A DNA stretch of 64,000 bases, taken from contig OZ244919.1 of NCBI GenBank assembly GCA_965221845.1, forward strand, positions 2,790,001-2,854,000, in the 5' to 3' direction. Origin of the DNA: JAJEFO01 sp965221845. Its GTDB lineage: Bacteria; Pseudomonadota; Alphaproteobacteria; Rhodobacterales; Rhodobacteraceae. The notes under the pieces are model-generated. The model was not told where the DNA came from. It saw nothing but the letters and a program-made list of their open reading frames with translations, and searched no databases. The position numbers and the translations under genes are program-made. Shown piece after piece: positions 35,207-44,407 of the stretch; positions within the stretch are counted from its first letter, which is position 1, and the number at the start of each line of letters is the position of its first letter.

Positions 35207-37664
35207 CCAATGGCATTCGGATGGGCCTAACGTTCCGGGCGCGATTTTTCCGCCGGCCGCAACCTCCTGATATCGCGCGGTTTCCCGCATCCCGGAATTT
35301 TTTCGCATAACCGCTTGACAAGCGGCCGGCGATTTGCATGATGGCGTCAGGCAAATGCGGGAGCGCGCCATGGATCCGCGAATCGCCGACCTCAGGTCGA
35401 CCGCCTTCTCCGGGCGTCGCCTGACACGGCGGCAGATCGCCGGCGTCCAGGAGACGGCCGGGCTCTTTCCGAACGACAGCCGCAACGAGCTCGCGAAGAC
35501 GACCTGCGAGCATCCGGGCTGGACGACGGCGAAGGGATCGTACAGGGTCGGCGCCTGCCTCGGGATGCCGGGACGCTGGAAAGCCACGGCATCCTGACCC
35601 TTCCGCCGAGGCGGGAGGGGTGCGTCCGCGACGCGAGGGCCGCCGACAGGCCTGCCTGGACGTCCGCCTCGGACCCGGGGCCGGTGATCGCCGCGCCGCT
35701 CGCGGAGCTGCGCCCGCCGAGGCTGGAGCCGGTGACCGACACCGAGGGCCGGCAGCTCTGGAACGCGCTCATGGACCGGCACCACCATCTCGGCTGCCGC
35801 CGCCCCTTCGGGGCACACGTCCGGCACTTCGTCACCGACGGCGAGGGGCGCAGGCTGGGACGCCTGCTGTTCGAGGCGGCGACGAAGGCGCTGCCCTGCC
35901 GCGACCGCTGGGTCGGGTGGAGCGACAGGGTGAGGGACCGCAGGCGGCACCTGATGGTGGTGAACGCACGGCATCTCGTGTTTCCATGGGTGCGCTCGAA
36001 ATTCCTGGCGTCCTCGGCGCCGGCCATGGCGGCGCGGCGGCTGTCGGACGACTGGGAGCGCCTCCACGGCTGGCGCCCCGTCCTGTGCGAGACCCCTCAA
36101 GGACGAGACCCGGTTCAGGGCCACCTGCTGCCGCGCGGCCAACTGGGAGCGGATCGGCGAGACCGCCGCGGGCAGGGGCAAGTCGCGCAAGGGGGCCTGC
36201 GTGATGCCGCTGGACCCGGCCTGCCGGGAGATCCTGCGCGGGGAGCGGGAGGCCGGGGAGCCGAAGCCGCCGACGCGGTCCGAACGCGGGCGTTCCGCCG
36301 CCTCCGACCTCCGGTTCTCGAAGGGCTTCGCGGCGCTGGTCGCGGCCGCCACCGCCGTCGCGGCGCGCGAGGACGCCCGCTGGCAGAAGCGCAGGCGCGT
36401 GTTCGACAGCCTGCCCGTCATGCTGTTCGCGCTCCGCCTCGTCGCCGCGCCGCGCGGGCAGGGTTGCCGGACCACGCTGTGCGAGATCCGGGAACAGTGC
36501 GCGGCCGCCGGTGTCGACCTGCCCCAGGACGAGCCCCCGGCCGCGTCGACGGCCTGCGCGGCGCGGGAGAAGCTGGACGAGGGCGCGTTCAGGCGGTTGC
36601 ACGCGGAGATCCTCGCCACCGGCCCCGAGTGCCCGTTCTGGAAGGGCCGCCGGATCCTGGCCGTGGACGGCTCCAAGCCAACCCTGCCCAGGGAACTCGC
36701 GGCCCGCGGCTTCCGCGTCCCGGACGGGGCGCACCATCCGCAGGGCATGGCCGCGCCCTGCAGGCTGCGCGGCCGGATCCCCGTCGACTTTGACCTGTTC
36801 GGGCACGAGAACGAGCGGCTGGCGGCCCTCACGCACCTCGAGCGCGCCGCGGAGGGCGACGTCATCGTGCACGACCGCGGATGCTGGTCGTTCGCGATGG
36901 CGCTGGCCCGCCGGGAGCGAGGGCTGGACTTCGTGTTCCGCCTCAAGAAGGGGACGAACCCGACCTTCGACGCCTTCGACGCCTCCGGCGAGACGGAGCG
37001 GACCGTGACCCGCGACGCCCCCCGGGACGAGACCGCGCTCCGGGGCCGGAGCCTCCGCGCCCGCCTCGTCAGATACGTCGCCGGGGACACCGAATACGGT
37101 CTGGCCACCTCCCTGACCGACGGCGGCCGCTTCGGCGTCCGGGCGCTGTCCGAACTCTGTCACGGCCGCCGGGGCATCGAGGAGATGCACAAGAGCGGAA
37201 AATCCGTGACCGAACGGTTCCACGCCAGGTCGGAGCGCGGCGTCCGCCAGGAACCCTGCGCCGCCTTCGTCCTGCTCACCCTGACGCGCCGGTTCTCCAG
37301 CCGCTGCGACGGCGACCCCGACGCCGGCGGCGGGGAGGACGGCCTGACCGCCATGCGGAGCAACTTCAGGAACGGCCTGCGCCTGGTCGGAAAGGAGATC
37401 GAGGCCCTGTCCCTGAAACAGGCCGGCGCGGTCAGGAACTCCGTCGCGCGGATCATGACGGGGCTGTCGCGGCGCCTCCAGCGCGAGCGGCCCGGACGCA
37501 GCTGCCCGCGCCGGTCAATGCGGCCAAGGAGCAAGTGGCAAAACCGTCAGGCCGCCTGACATCACGAAAGGCCACCAAAACAAGGCCCCCGGCTTCCGGC
37601 TCACGCCCGAAGCGCGGGGCTTTCCTTATCCGAACGCACGGAATCCTTATCCGAATGCCATTGC
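35207..37664 (+). mobile_element. IS4-like insertion sequence carrying a DruA/DUF4338 domain
   Basis: Terminal inverted repeats of 15 exact bases, CAATGGCATTCGGAT at 35208–35222 and its complement at 37649–37663. The 8-bp CCCGCCGG occurs just outside both ends (35199–35206 and 37665–37672), the expected target duplication. At the right end TTCGGATAAGGA occurs twice. The element carries one large broken gene (35370–37559). It interrupts an IS30 relic. Confidence 0.75.
35370..37559 (+). pseudogene. DUF4338 (DruA-like)–DDE transposase fusion, frameshifted
   Basis: Three frames must be joined. 35370 onward: MDPRIADLRSTAFSGRRLTR. From about 35570: LESHGILTLPPRREG to DRHHHLGCRRPFGAHVRHF and ARHLVFPWVRSKFLASSAPA, the DUF4338 core. 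From about 36095: KDETRFRATCCRAANWERIG, GETAAGRGKSRKGACVMPLD, running in frame into an IS4-type DDE domain (RILAVDGSKPTLPRE, GDVIVHDRGCWSFAMAL, YxxRxxIE-like GRRGIEEMHKSGKSV). DUF4338 is the DruA fold of the Druantia phage-defence system, but such domains also travel with transposases. At least two frameshifts make this copy inactive. Intact, it would be one protein of about 730 aa. Confidence 0.7.
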
Positions 37665-37762
37665 CCCGCCGGGAGGTCCCGGAGACAGGGACGGCATCGA
37701 TCTGCAGCGCCTGCGCGAGATCAGTGAGGAAATCCGGGCATCACGTCAATGGCACTCGTTGA
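37665..37762 (+). pseudogene. IS30-family transposase relic, continuation
   Basis: Beyond the IS4-like element one frame reads LQRLREIS and, one base shifted, RKSGHHVNGTR, resembling SREIxRNSGHRGYR of IS30 transposases. With the piece at 35113 it shows that the IS4-like element landed inside an already decaying IS30 gene. Confidence 0.45.
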
Positions 37763-37855
37763 AACGGACTATTGCGGGGCCGACGCCGTTCGCCTGCCGG
37801 CCGCGACGCCGCCCTCGATTGCGGCGTGGCGGTCCCGGTCCTATATGGTCTCGGC

Positions 37856-38647
37856 ATGGACAGGCGCGACGCGAGATCCCATGGTCGGCTGAGCTTCACG
37901 GCAAGTCCGGCGCCGCGCGGCCTTCTCGCGGACCGGCCTTCTCGCGCCGGGGCCTGGACGGCGAAGGCGATCACGCTGTTTCCCGAGACGTTCCCGGGGG
38001 TGCTGGGCGCTTCGCTGACCGGAAAGGCGTTGGCTGAAGGACTCTGGAACCTGGAAACCGTTGATCTGCGGCAGTTCGGCGCGGGCAGGCGCCGCAGCGT
38101 CGACGACACGCCGTCCGGCGGCGGCGCGGGCATGGTGCTTCGTGCTGACGTCGTGGGGAGCGCCATCCGGGAGGCCTGCCGGGGAGCCGCCTTGCCAATC
38201 GTCTGTCTCAGTCCGCGCGGGCGCCGCCTTGACCAGGCGATGGTGGAGCGATTCTCGGAAGGCCCGGGCCTGGTTCTCGTCTCGGGGAGGTTTGAAGGGA
38301 TTGACCAGCGGGTGATCGACCGGTTCGGCATGGAGGAGGTCTCGCTGGGCGATTTCGTGATGACAGGCGGGGAGATCGCCGCGCAGGCGCTGATCGACGC
38401 TGTCGTTCGGCTCCTGCCCGGCGTGGTTGGCAACGCGGTCTCGATCGCGGGCGAGAGCTTCTCGAACGGACTGCTCGAGCATCCGCACTACACGCGCCCG
38501 GCAGCCTGGGAGGGGCGGGGCATTCCGGACGTCCTGACGTCCGGCGACCATCAGGCCGTGGCGAGGTGGCGCCGGCGGGAGGCGGAGCGGCTGACAAGGG
38601 AGCGCCGGCCGGATCTCTGGCAGGCATATTCCGGCGAGGAGCGGTAG
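37856..38647 (+). CDS. trmD: tRNA (guanine-N1-)-methyltransferase
   Basis: 263 aa. It methylates G37 of tRNAs that read CNN codons, preventing frameshifts. The SPOUT knot and binding elements are clear: AITLFPETFPGVLGASLTGK, DDTPSGGGAGMVLRADV, VSGRFEGIDQRVID, GDFVMTGGEIAAQALIDAV and LLEHPHYTRPAAWEG. The N-terminus (MDRRDARSHGRLSF to AGAW) is about 36 residues longer than usual before the fold, so a later start is possible. rpsP and rimM, usually upstream, are missing; the IS4-like element and IS30 relic lie there instead. Confidence 0.95.
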   Translation: MDRRDARSHGRLSFTASPAPRGLLADRPSRAGAWTAKAITLFPETFPGVLGASLTGKALAEGLWNLETVDLRQFGAGRRRSVDDTPSGGGAGMVLRADVVGSAIREACRGAALPIVCLSPRGRRLDQAMVERFSEGPGLVLVSGRFEGIDQRVIDRFGMEEVSLGDFVMTGGEIAAQALIDAVVRLLPGVVGNAVSIAGESFSNGLLEHPHYTRPAAWEGRGIPDVLTSGDHQAVARWRRREAERLTRERRPDLWQAYSGEER

Positions 38648-38856
38648 GGGCGGGCGGCCGCTCCTGTCGGGGAGGGCGCATGCACGGCGGGATCGAGGCC
38701 CGCATGCTCCACGTCCCGGGCATCCGCATCCACGCCAAGGCCTGGTTGGCGGCATCCATTCTTGACAGGCCGGCGGCCAGAGCGTCACGGCCCCGGGCCC
38801 GACGCGAACGCCGGCCGCGGAAAGGCCCGGCGACGTGCCGGTGGCCGGCCAGACAC

Positions 38857-39006
38857 CCCTCCACGGGAGAGCAAGGGGGTAGGGTGCGCAACGAGGCATG
38901 CGGCGCCCGGCCTCGATTCCCAGGCGAGTCGCCCTCCACGGGAGAGCAAGGGGGCAGGGTGCGCAACGAGGCATGCGGCGCCCGGCCTCGATTCCCAGGC
39001 GAGTCG
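38857..39006. repeat. Two tandem copies of a 75-bp repeat
   Basis: Unit one is 38857–38931 and unit two 38932–39006; they differ at about one position, and the first bases of a third copy follow. Each contains CCCTCCACGGGAGAGCAAGG and ends near CCAGGCGAGTCG. It lies in the 600-base gap between trmD and rplS. No coding sense is apparent. The near identity implies a recent duplication. Confidence 0.9.
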
Positions 39007-39243
39007 CCCTTGGCGGCATTTGTTCGGTTTGCCCGGCGGCGCAATGCCCGCCCCCTACATTTCTTCTTGATTGCCTCCCGGGCACCCCCTATAGGAACGC
39101 GGTCTCGCGGGCACGGTCGCGCCCGAAAGGAGAGTCGACCGGCATTCTCCGGCGGGCGGCGCGCCCGGTCCGGCGGAATGGCCGACCCTCAGGGGCACGA
39201 AACATCTCCCGGGGCGGTCCGGGGCACGACAGGAGTGGGTCCG

Positions 39244-39621
39244 ATGGATCTGATCGCTGAGCTTGAAGCCGAGCAGGTCGCCGCACTCGGCAGGAGCGTT
39301 CCGGACTTCAAGGCCGGCGATACCGTCCGGGTTGGCTACAAGGTCACGGAAGGCACGAGGACACGCGTTCAGAACTACGAGGGCGTGTGCATTGCGCGAA
39401 AGAACGGCGAAGGCGTTTCCGGCTCGTTCACCGTGCGCAAGATCTCCTTCGGCGAGGGCGTGGAACGGGTCTTTCCGCTGCACTCGACCAACATCGATTC
39501 GATCACCGTCGTGCGTCGCGGGCGCGTTCGCCGCGCGAAGCTGTACTACCTGCGGTCGCGGCGCGGGAAGTCGGCGCGGATCGCGGAGGACTCCACGTAC
39601 AAGCCGAAGAGCGAGGCCTGA
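39244..39621 (+). CDS. rplS: 50S ribosomal protein L19
   Basis: 125 aa, full length. FKAGDTVRVGYKVTEGTRTR, VQNYEGVCIARKN, SFTVRKISFGEGVERVFPLH and RRAKLYYLRSRRGKSARI are the conserved L19 blocks. It sits at the 30S–50S interface. It follows trmD, as is normal, but 596 bases away because of the repeat region, and precedes rpmE by 11 bases. Confidence 0.96.
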   Translation: MDLIAELEAEQVAALGRSVPDFKAGDTVRVGYKVTEGTRTRVQNYEGVCIARKNGEGVSGSFTVRKISFGEGVERVFPLHSTNIDSITVVRRGRVRRAKLYYLRSRRGKSARIAEDSTYKPKSEA

Positions 39622-39632
39622 GGGACGCGCCA

Positions 39633-39854
39633 ATGAAGAAAGACATCCATCCCGACTATCACGTCATTGACGTCAGGATGACAAACGGCGACGTCGTCCA
39701 GATGCGTTCGACATGGGGGGCGGAGGGCGACCAGCTCTCGCTTGACGTGGACCCGACCGTGCATCCGGCATGGACCGGCGGCGGAACCCGCCTTCTGGAC
39801 ACCGGTGGCCGCGTGTCGCGGTTCAAGAAGAAGTACGAGGGGCTGGGCTTCTAG
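39633..39854 (+). CDS. rpmE: 50S ribosomal protein L31
   Basis: 73 aa. MKKDIHPDYHVIDVRMTNGD, then QMRSTWGAEGDQLSLDVDPT and HPAWTGG…RFKKKYEGLG are standard for L31. The zinc cysteines of the C+ form are absent, as usual in alphaproteobacteria. Probably co-transcribed with rplS. Confidence 0.96.
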   Translation: MKKDIHPDYHVIDVRMTNGDVVQMRSTWGAEGDQLSLDVDPTVHPAWTGGGTRLLDTGGRVSRFKKKYEGLGF

Positions 39855-39919
39855 CTAGCCGGCCGGGCTGCAGCCGGTGCCGCCTCCCGGGCCCCGCCGC
39901 GCCTTTCACGGAGATCGTC

Positions 39920-40693
39920 ATGTCGCTCGAAGGCAGGTCGGCCGTCATCACCGGCTCGAATTCCGGGATCGGGCTCGGCATCGCCTGGGCGATGGCGCGG
40001 GCCGGCGCGGACGTCATTCTGAACTCGCTGACGGACCGCGACGAGGATCATGCGCTGGCGGCGCGGATTGCGGGCGAGACCGGGGTGAAGGCGCGCTATG
40101 TCCGGGCCGACATGTCGAAGCCGGACGAATGCCGTGCGCTTGTCGGGCAGGCAGGCGCCTGCGACGTCCTCGTGAACAACGCCGGCATTCAGCATGTCGC
40201 GGCGATCGAGGAGTTCCCGGCCGGGACATGGGATTCGATCATCGCGATCAACATGAATTCCGCCTTCCACACGACGGCCGTTGCCGTCCCCCTGATGCGC
40301 GAGAGGGGCTGGGGCCGCATCATAAACATCGCCTCCGCGCACGGGCTGACGGCCTCTCCCTACAAGTCGGCCTACGTGACGGCGAAGCACGGGCTGGTCG
40401 GCATGACCAAGGTCGTGGCGCTGGAGACGGCGCGCGACCCGATCACGGCGAACGCCATCTGTCCCGGCTATGTCCTGACGCCGCTGGTCGAGGCGCAGAT
40501 CCCCGACACCGCGAAGGAGCACGGCATCTCCGAAGGCGAGGCGGTCGAGCGGGTGATGCTTGCCCGCCAGCCGACGAGGGAGTTCGTGACGGTGGAACAG
40601 GTCGGCGGCCTCGCGGTTTTCCTGTGCAGCGACGCGGCTGCACAGCTGACCGGCGCGGCGGTTTCCATGGACGGCGGCTGGACCGCTCTTTGA
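39920..40693 (+). CDS. bdhA: 3-hydroxybutyrate dehydrogenase (short-chain dehydrogenase)
   Basis: 257 aa. NAD-binding TGSNSGIGLGIA, the NNAGIQHVAAIEEF stretch typical of bacterial BDH, and the catalytic Ser/Tyr/Lys in NIASAHGLTASPYKSAYVTA KHG. The C-terminus (AAQLTGAAVSMDGGWTAL) fits. The enzyme interconverts D-3-hydroxybutyrate and acetoacetate, the exit step of polyhydroxybutyrate breakdown. Specificity is inferred from close family resemblance. The gene begins 65 bases after rpmE. Confidence 0.88.
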   Translation: MSLEGRSAVITGSNSGIGLGIAWAMARAGADVILNSLTDRDEDHALAARIAGETGVKARYVRADMSKPDECRALVGQAGACDVLVNNAGIQHVAAIEEFPAGTWDSIIAINMNSAFHTTAVAVPLMRERGWGRIINIASAHGLTASPYKSAYVTAKHGLVGMTKVVALETARDPITANAICPGYVLTPLVEAQIPDTAKEHGISEGEAVERVMLARQPTREFVTVEQVGGLAVFLCSDAAAQLTGAAVSMDGGWTAL

Positions 40694-40787
40694 TCCGGAC
40701 CCGCCGCCCGCCCGGGCTGTCCGCGATGCGCGGCCTTCAGGCAGCGCCCCGGGGCGGGCCCGGTGGCGGACGTCGCTTCCGGCCCTG

Positions 40788-41525
40788 TCATGTGCCGGCC
40801 GCCCGGCGCGTCATGCCGTCAGCGTTCGCCGGACCCGGCCGCTGAATCGCGAGTCTCCCTGGCCGGCCCTCGTCAGGATAGACCAGTCCCGCAGAGATCA
40901 CGAGCTTGGCGGCGTCCTCGACCGACATTTCGAGTTCGATCAGGTCGCCCTTCGGGACGAACAGGAGAAATCCGGAGGTCGGGTTGGGCGTCGTCGGCAG
41001 GAAGACGGCGGTCTTTCCGCCTTCGTGGGCGATCTTGGCGTCGACCTCGCCCCTTGCGGCCTTGGAGATGAAGGCGATGGCCCAGATCCCCTTGCGCGGA
41101 TACTCCAGGAGGCATGCCCTGTCGAACGTGGTTTCCGACTGCGCGAACACGGTTTCCGCGATCTGCTTCAGGCCCTTGTAGACCGAGCGGATCACGGGAA
41201 GGTTGTGCACCAGGCTTTCGCCCCAGTGAATCAGCGACCTGCCGATTATTCCCTTGGCGAGCCACCCGACGGCAACGGTGAAGATCAGGAACAGGATCAC
41301 GCCGACGCCGCGGATGTTCAGCCCGACATACTGGTCCGGCCTGAGCCAGGTGGGCACGAAGGGCAGTACGAAGCTGTCGACCCAGCCCGCGACCGTCCAG
41401 ATCAGCCAGAGCGTCAGCCCGATCGGGGCGATCACGACAAGCCCGGTCAGGAACGAGCCTCTGAGCCAGGCGAAGGCGCTCCTTCGCCGTCGGATCACGT
41501 GGTTGTCGTAGAATCTGCTGCGCAT
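40788..41525 (-). CDS. DUF502 family membrane protein
   Basis: 245 aa. Two membrane helices (SFLTGLVVIAPIGLTLWLIW and GVGVILFLIFTVAVGWLA) flank a short periplasmic loop (SFVLPFVPTWLRPDQYVGLN). A soluble C-terminal domain follows with the family motifs LPVIRSVYKGLKQIAETVF, FLPTTPNPTSGFLLFVPK and MSVEDAAKLVISAG. DUF502 proteins have no established bacterial function. The ISKra4-like element lies 75 bases upstream of its start and may affect its promoter. Confidence 0.9.
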   Translation of the reverse strand: MRSRFYDNHVIRRRRSAFAWLRGSFLTGLVVIAPIGLTLWLIWTVAGWVDSFVLPFVPTWLRPDQYVGLNIRGVGVILFLIFTVAVGWLAKGIIGRSLIHWGESLVHNLPVIRSVYKGLKQIAETVFAQSETTFDRACLLEYPRKGIWAIAFISKAARGEVDAKIAHEGGKTAVFLPTTPNPTSGFLLFVPKGDLIELEMSVEDAAKLVISAGLVYPDEGRPGRLAIQRPGPANADGMTRRAAGT

Positions 41526-41600
41526 GCGTTCTGGCCCGGAATGCTCGGAGGAACGAACTTAGAGGCTGGGCGTGTCGCTGGCAACGCCTTCCGTTCCGCA

Positions 41601-43286
41601 GGGTGTAGCCCAATTTTTTGACATCATGCGGCGACGGCCTGATTCGTCCGCCATTCCAGGAAGTCGGGCAGCCTGAGGTTCATGGCGCAGCCCTTCAGCG
41701 CCAGCATGGCGTTGGCGCCCCTCTCCGCCCGGCGCGTTCCCGATCGCTTGAGCCGCAGCCCGAACCGCCGGCATCCGCCCTCGACGACGCCGCTCCCGAC
41801 CTGGATGCCCTGATCGCGGTACCGGTCGTACCGCATCCGGCCGAGGTTCCTCTCGAAATGGCGGCGGCACGCCTCGACTTCCTCGTGCCGGTCCCCGGAC
41901 GGCGCCGGCTCCCGGACGACCTTCGCCGCCCGGCCCGCCCTGACGTCGGCCTCGCCTCCGCGAACCGCCGGTCCCGCTCCGCCCCCGCCGGCAGGATCGC
42001 CTCGCGGCGTCGGAGGCGCGTTCCAGGCAGTGGAGGAGGCCGGGCACGAACGTGACCTTCCGGCCCCCGAAGAGCTCCTCGCAGGCGTTGGGGATCCAGT
42101 CCGCCCCGTCGGAGACGACGACGGGCCCGCCCGCGTCGTGCAGCCCCCGCCGCCGGGCCTCCCGGTCGCGCCGCGCCGCGAAGTCCGAGGCCTCCCGGCC
42201 TCCGGACGGCGCCGCCGCGCCGCCGGTCAGGCAGCCGGACGACTCGCTGCCCCGGTCCTTGAGAGCCGCGCCGGTCCCGGGGTCCCGCCCCTCGGCCGTG
42301 CACGCCACCGCCAGCCTGGCATCTCGGGTCCTCGAGGTGCCGTCGGCCTGCCTGCCGCGAACGCCCTCGGTCTCCTCCCTGCGCATCGGGACGCCGGTCC
42401 CGTCGACGGAGAGCTGCATGCGCGATTCCGGCGGCTTGCCGTCGACGACCTCCTCGCGCCCGAAGCGGGCCGCCGCCTCGCCGAGATCCAGCGCCCGGCG
42501 CTGCAGCGCGCTCGACGACGCGTCCACACCGGCGAGGCTGTCGACGTGCCGGCTCGCCGCCTCGAAGCCCGTCAGCGGCACCGTCCCGGCGATGACGCTC
42601 GCCATCCCCGGCGTCACCGTCTCGCCCTCCAGCCCCGGCGCCCGGTCCGGCGGGGAGCATCCCCCGCCGCACGACCGGCAGCGGAAACGCGACCGCTCCG
42701 CCTCGACCCGGCCGAGCCGGCTCGAGGCAAGGACTTCGACGACGACGAATGCCGGGCCGTCGGCCTGCCGCAGGCCGCGCACTCCGGCGCCGGCCGCGTC
42801 GCGTCCAGCCGCCCGGCAGAAGCTCGGCGCCGCCGCGCCGCCGCCCGGCGAGGCGTCCCGGAGCGCGCGCCCGCCCCCGTCCAGATCGGGGGCGCCCGAC
42901 GCGAGGTCCGCCGCCAGCCGCGGAAGCAGCGGCCCGAACTCCGCCGGCCGCCCGCCGTCCGGACGGTGGCCCGCCAACGGCAGCTCGGCCGCCGCGACGT
43001 CGCGGCTCCTCACCTCGCCGCCCTCCAGCCAGCATCGGGTGAACCCGTCCCCGTGTTCGCGGACCACCGGCGGATGAACGGCCGCCTCGCCTTCCGTCAG
43101 GCTTTCCAGACAGTCCGCCGCGTCCGGATGGCGGTGCACCCGGCTCCCTTCGCTCTTCGTCATGACACGCACTCCTGCATCTGCCTCAAGGCGCGCCGCC
43201 GGCCGGCTCTTCCAGCCCTGGTCCGACGCGCACCCGCCGGAAAGTGCATGCGGAAAACGCAGATGTCAAAAAGTTGGGCTACACCC
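41601..43286 (-). mobile_element. ISKra4-like insertion sequence, complete ends
   Basis: Terminal repeats of 23 bases match at 22 positions: GGGTGTAGCCCAATTTTTTG… at 41601–41623 and its counterpart at 43264–43286. A perfect 9-bp target duplication, CGTTCCGCA, lies at 41592–41600 and 43287–43295. The element is 1686 bp with one minus-strand transposase gene, broken by frameshifts. Its 3' end matches the miniature elements at 34302, 54515 and 63468. Confidence 0.9.
41624..43163 (-). pseudogene. ISKra4-like transposase with two frameshifts
   Basis: From ATG 43163 the frame runs through a zinc-finger-like FRCRSCGGGC, LSVDGTGVPMRREE (first catalytic Asp region), VVVSDGADWIPNACEELFGG and FVPGLLHCLERASDA. 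Near 42005 the sense moves to another frame (AILPAGAERDRRFAEA) and near 41955 to a third (VRAGRAAKVVREPAPSGDRH, then RDQGIQVGSGVVEGGCRRFG, ending DFLEWRTNQAVAA). The downstream part carries the conserved GSGVVE motif. Two small indels thus separate the catalytic residues. Programmed shifting twice is unlikely, so I call it inactive. Confidence 0.8.
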
Positions 43287-43483
43287 CGTTCCGCAACGGG
43301 ATGCCTGCCGCGGGGCGCCAGGCGGTCGGTCAGGCGCGCCTGGCGTCCGGCCTGCAGCATGCCTGACGGCCGGAACGTCGACGCTTTCCTCCTGACGCGG
43401 ACTCGTCCGCTCGATCGCCTCGGCACGGGATGCGGGACCAGTTCCTGCGCGTGAGGCGGTGCGCACGACGCCCTCGAAGGCGG

Positions 43484-44407
43484 TCATCCGGCCCCGCGTG
43501 CAGCGGAGAGATCGGCCGCAACATTTGCCGCCAGGCGCGCATTGTTCAGCATCAGCGCTTCGTTCGCCTTCGCCGAGCGTCCCCCGGACAGTTCGAAGAT
43601 TCGACCGAGGACAAATGGCGTGACCGCGGGTCCGGCAACCCGCTCCCGCGCCTCGGAAACCGCCCTCTCGATCAGCGCATTCATCGCGGCCGCGGGAATT
43701 TCCTCCTCCGCCGGAACGGGATTGGCAACCAGCTGGCCGCCTTGGAGGCCGAGATTCCGGCGCGCGAGGAATTCCTCTGCAATCTGACGGGTGCTCCTGG
43801 ACACCGAAGGTGACGGAACGGCGGAGTCGCGTGACCAGAAGGCCGGGAAGTCGGGGCTCCCGAAAGTCGTGACCGGCACGCCAAGGGTTTCCAGCACCTC
43901 CAGGGTCTTCGGGATGTCGAGAATCGCCTTCACGCCTGAACAGACCACCGCAACCGGCGTGACCGAAAGTTCCCGGAGGTCGGCGGAAACGTCGAAGCTC
44001 GCCGCCGCGCCCCTGTGAACGCCGCCGATGCCGCCGGTGGCGAAGACCTCGATGCCCGCGAGATGGGCCGCGATCATCGTGGCGGCGACGGTCGTCGCTC
44101 CGGTTTCCCCGGAGGCGATGCAGGATGCCAGGTTGGCGCGCGAGAGCTTCTGGACCGATCTGCCGGCCTGGGCGAGGGAGACCAGCCTCTCCTTCGGCAA
44201 GCCGACGGTCAACCGACCGGCCAGCACGGCGACGGTCGCGGGAACCGCTCCTTCGCCTCGCACGGCGTCTGCGGCCGAGAGAGCCATCTCGACGTTCCGG
44301 GGATAGGGCATGCCATGGGAGATGATCGTTGATTCCAGGGCGACCACGGGCCGGCCGCCTTCCAGCGCGTCCCGGACCTCTTCATCGATTTCGAGGGGCA
44401 GCGTCAT
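43484..44407 (-). CDS. psuG: Pseudouridine-5'-phosphate glycosidase
   Basis: 307 aa. It splits the C–C bond of pseudouridine 5'-phosphate into uracil and ribose 5-phosphate. Family blocks are ALESTIISHGMPYPRNVEMA, KLSRANLASCIASGETGATT, VFATGGIGGVHRGA, VCSGVKAILDIPKTLEVLET and GVPVTTFGSPDFPAFW. The ATG overlaps the psuK stop (ATGA). It is the last gene of a long minus-strand unit. Confidence 0.95.
   Translation of the reverse strand: MTLPLEIDEEVRDALEGGRPVVALESTIISHGMPYPRNVEMALSAADAVRGEGAVPATVAVLAGRLTVGLPKERLVSLAQAGRSVQKLSRANLASCIASGETGATTVAATMIAAHLAGIEVFATGGIGGVHRGAAASFDVSADLRELSVTPVAVVCSGVKAILDIPKTLEVLETLGVPVTTFGSPDFPAFWSRDSAVPSPSVSRSTRQIAEEFLARRNLGLQGGQLVANPVPAEEEIPAAAMNALIERAVSEARERVAGPAVTPFVLGRIFELSGGRSAKANEALMLNNARLAANVAADLSAARGAG

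Noticed and set aside
35370..36100. Druantia defence system
   Set aside because: A DruA-like domain is present, but there is no DruB–E or helicase gene nearby, and the gene lies within insertion-sequence ends and is frameshifted.
38857..39006. Possible CRISPR array (tandem 75-bp repeats)
   Set aside because: Only two contiguous copies without spacers and no cas genes; it is a tandem duplication. The same holds for the 20-bp repeats at 52221.
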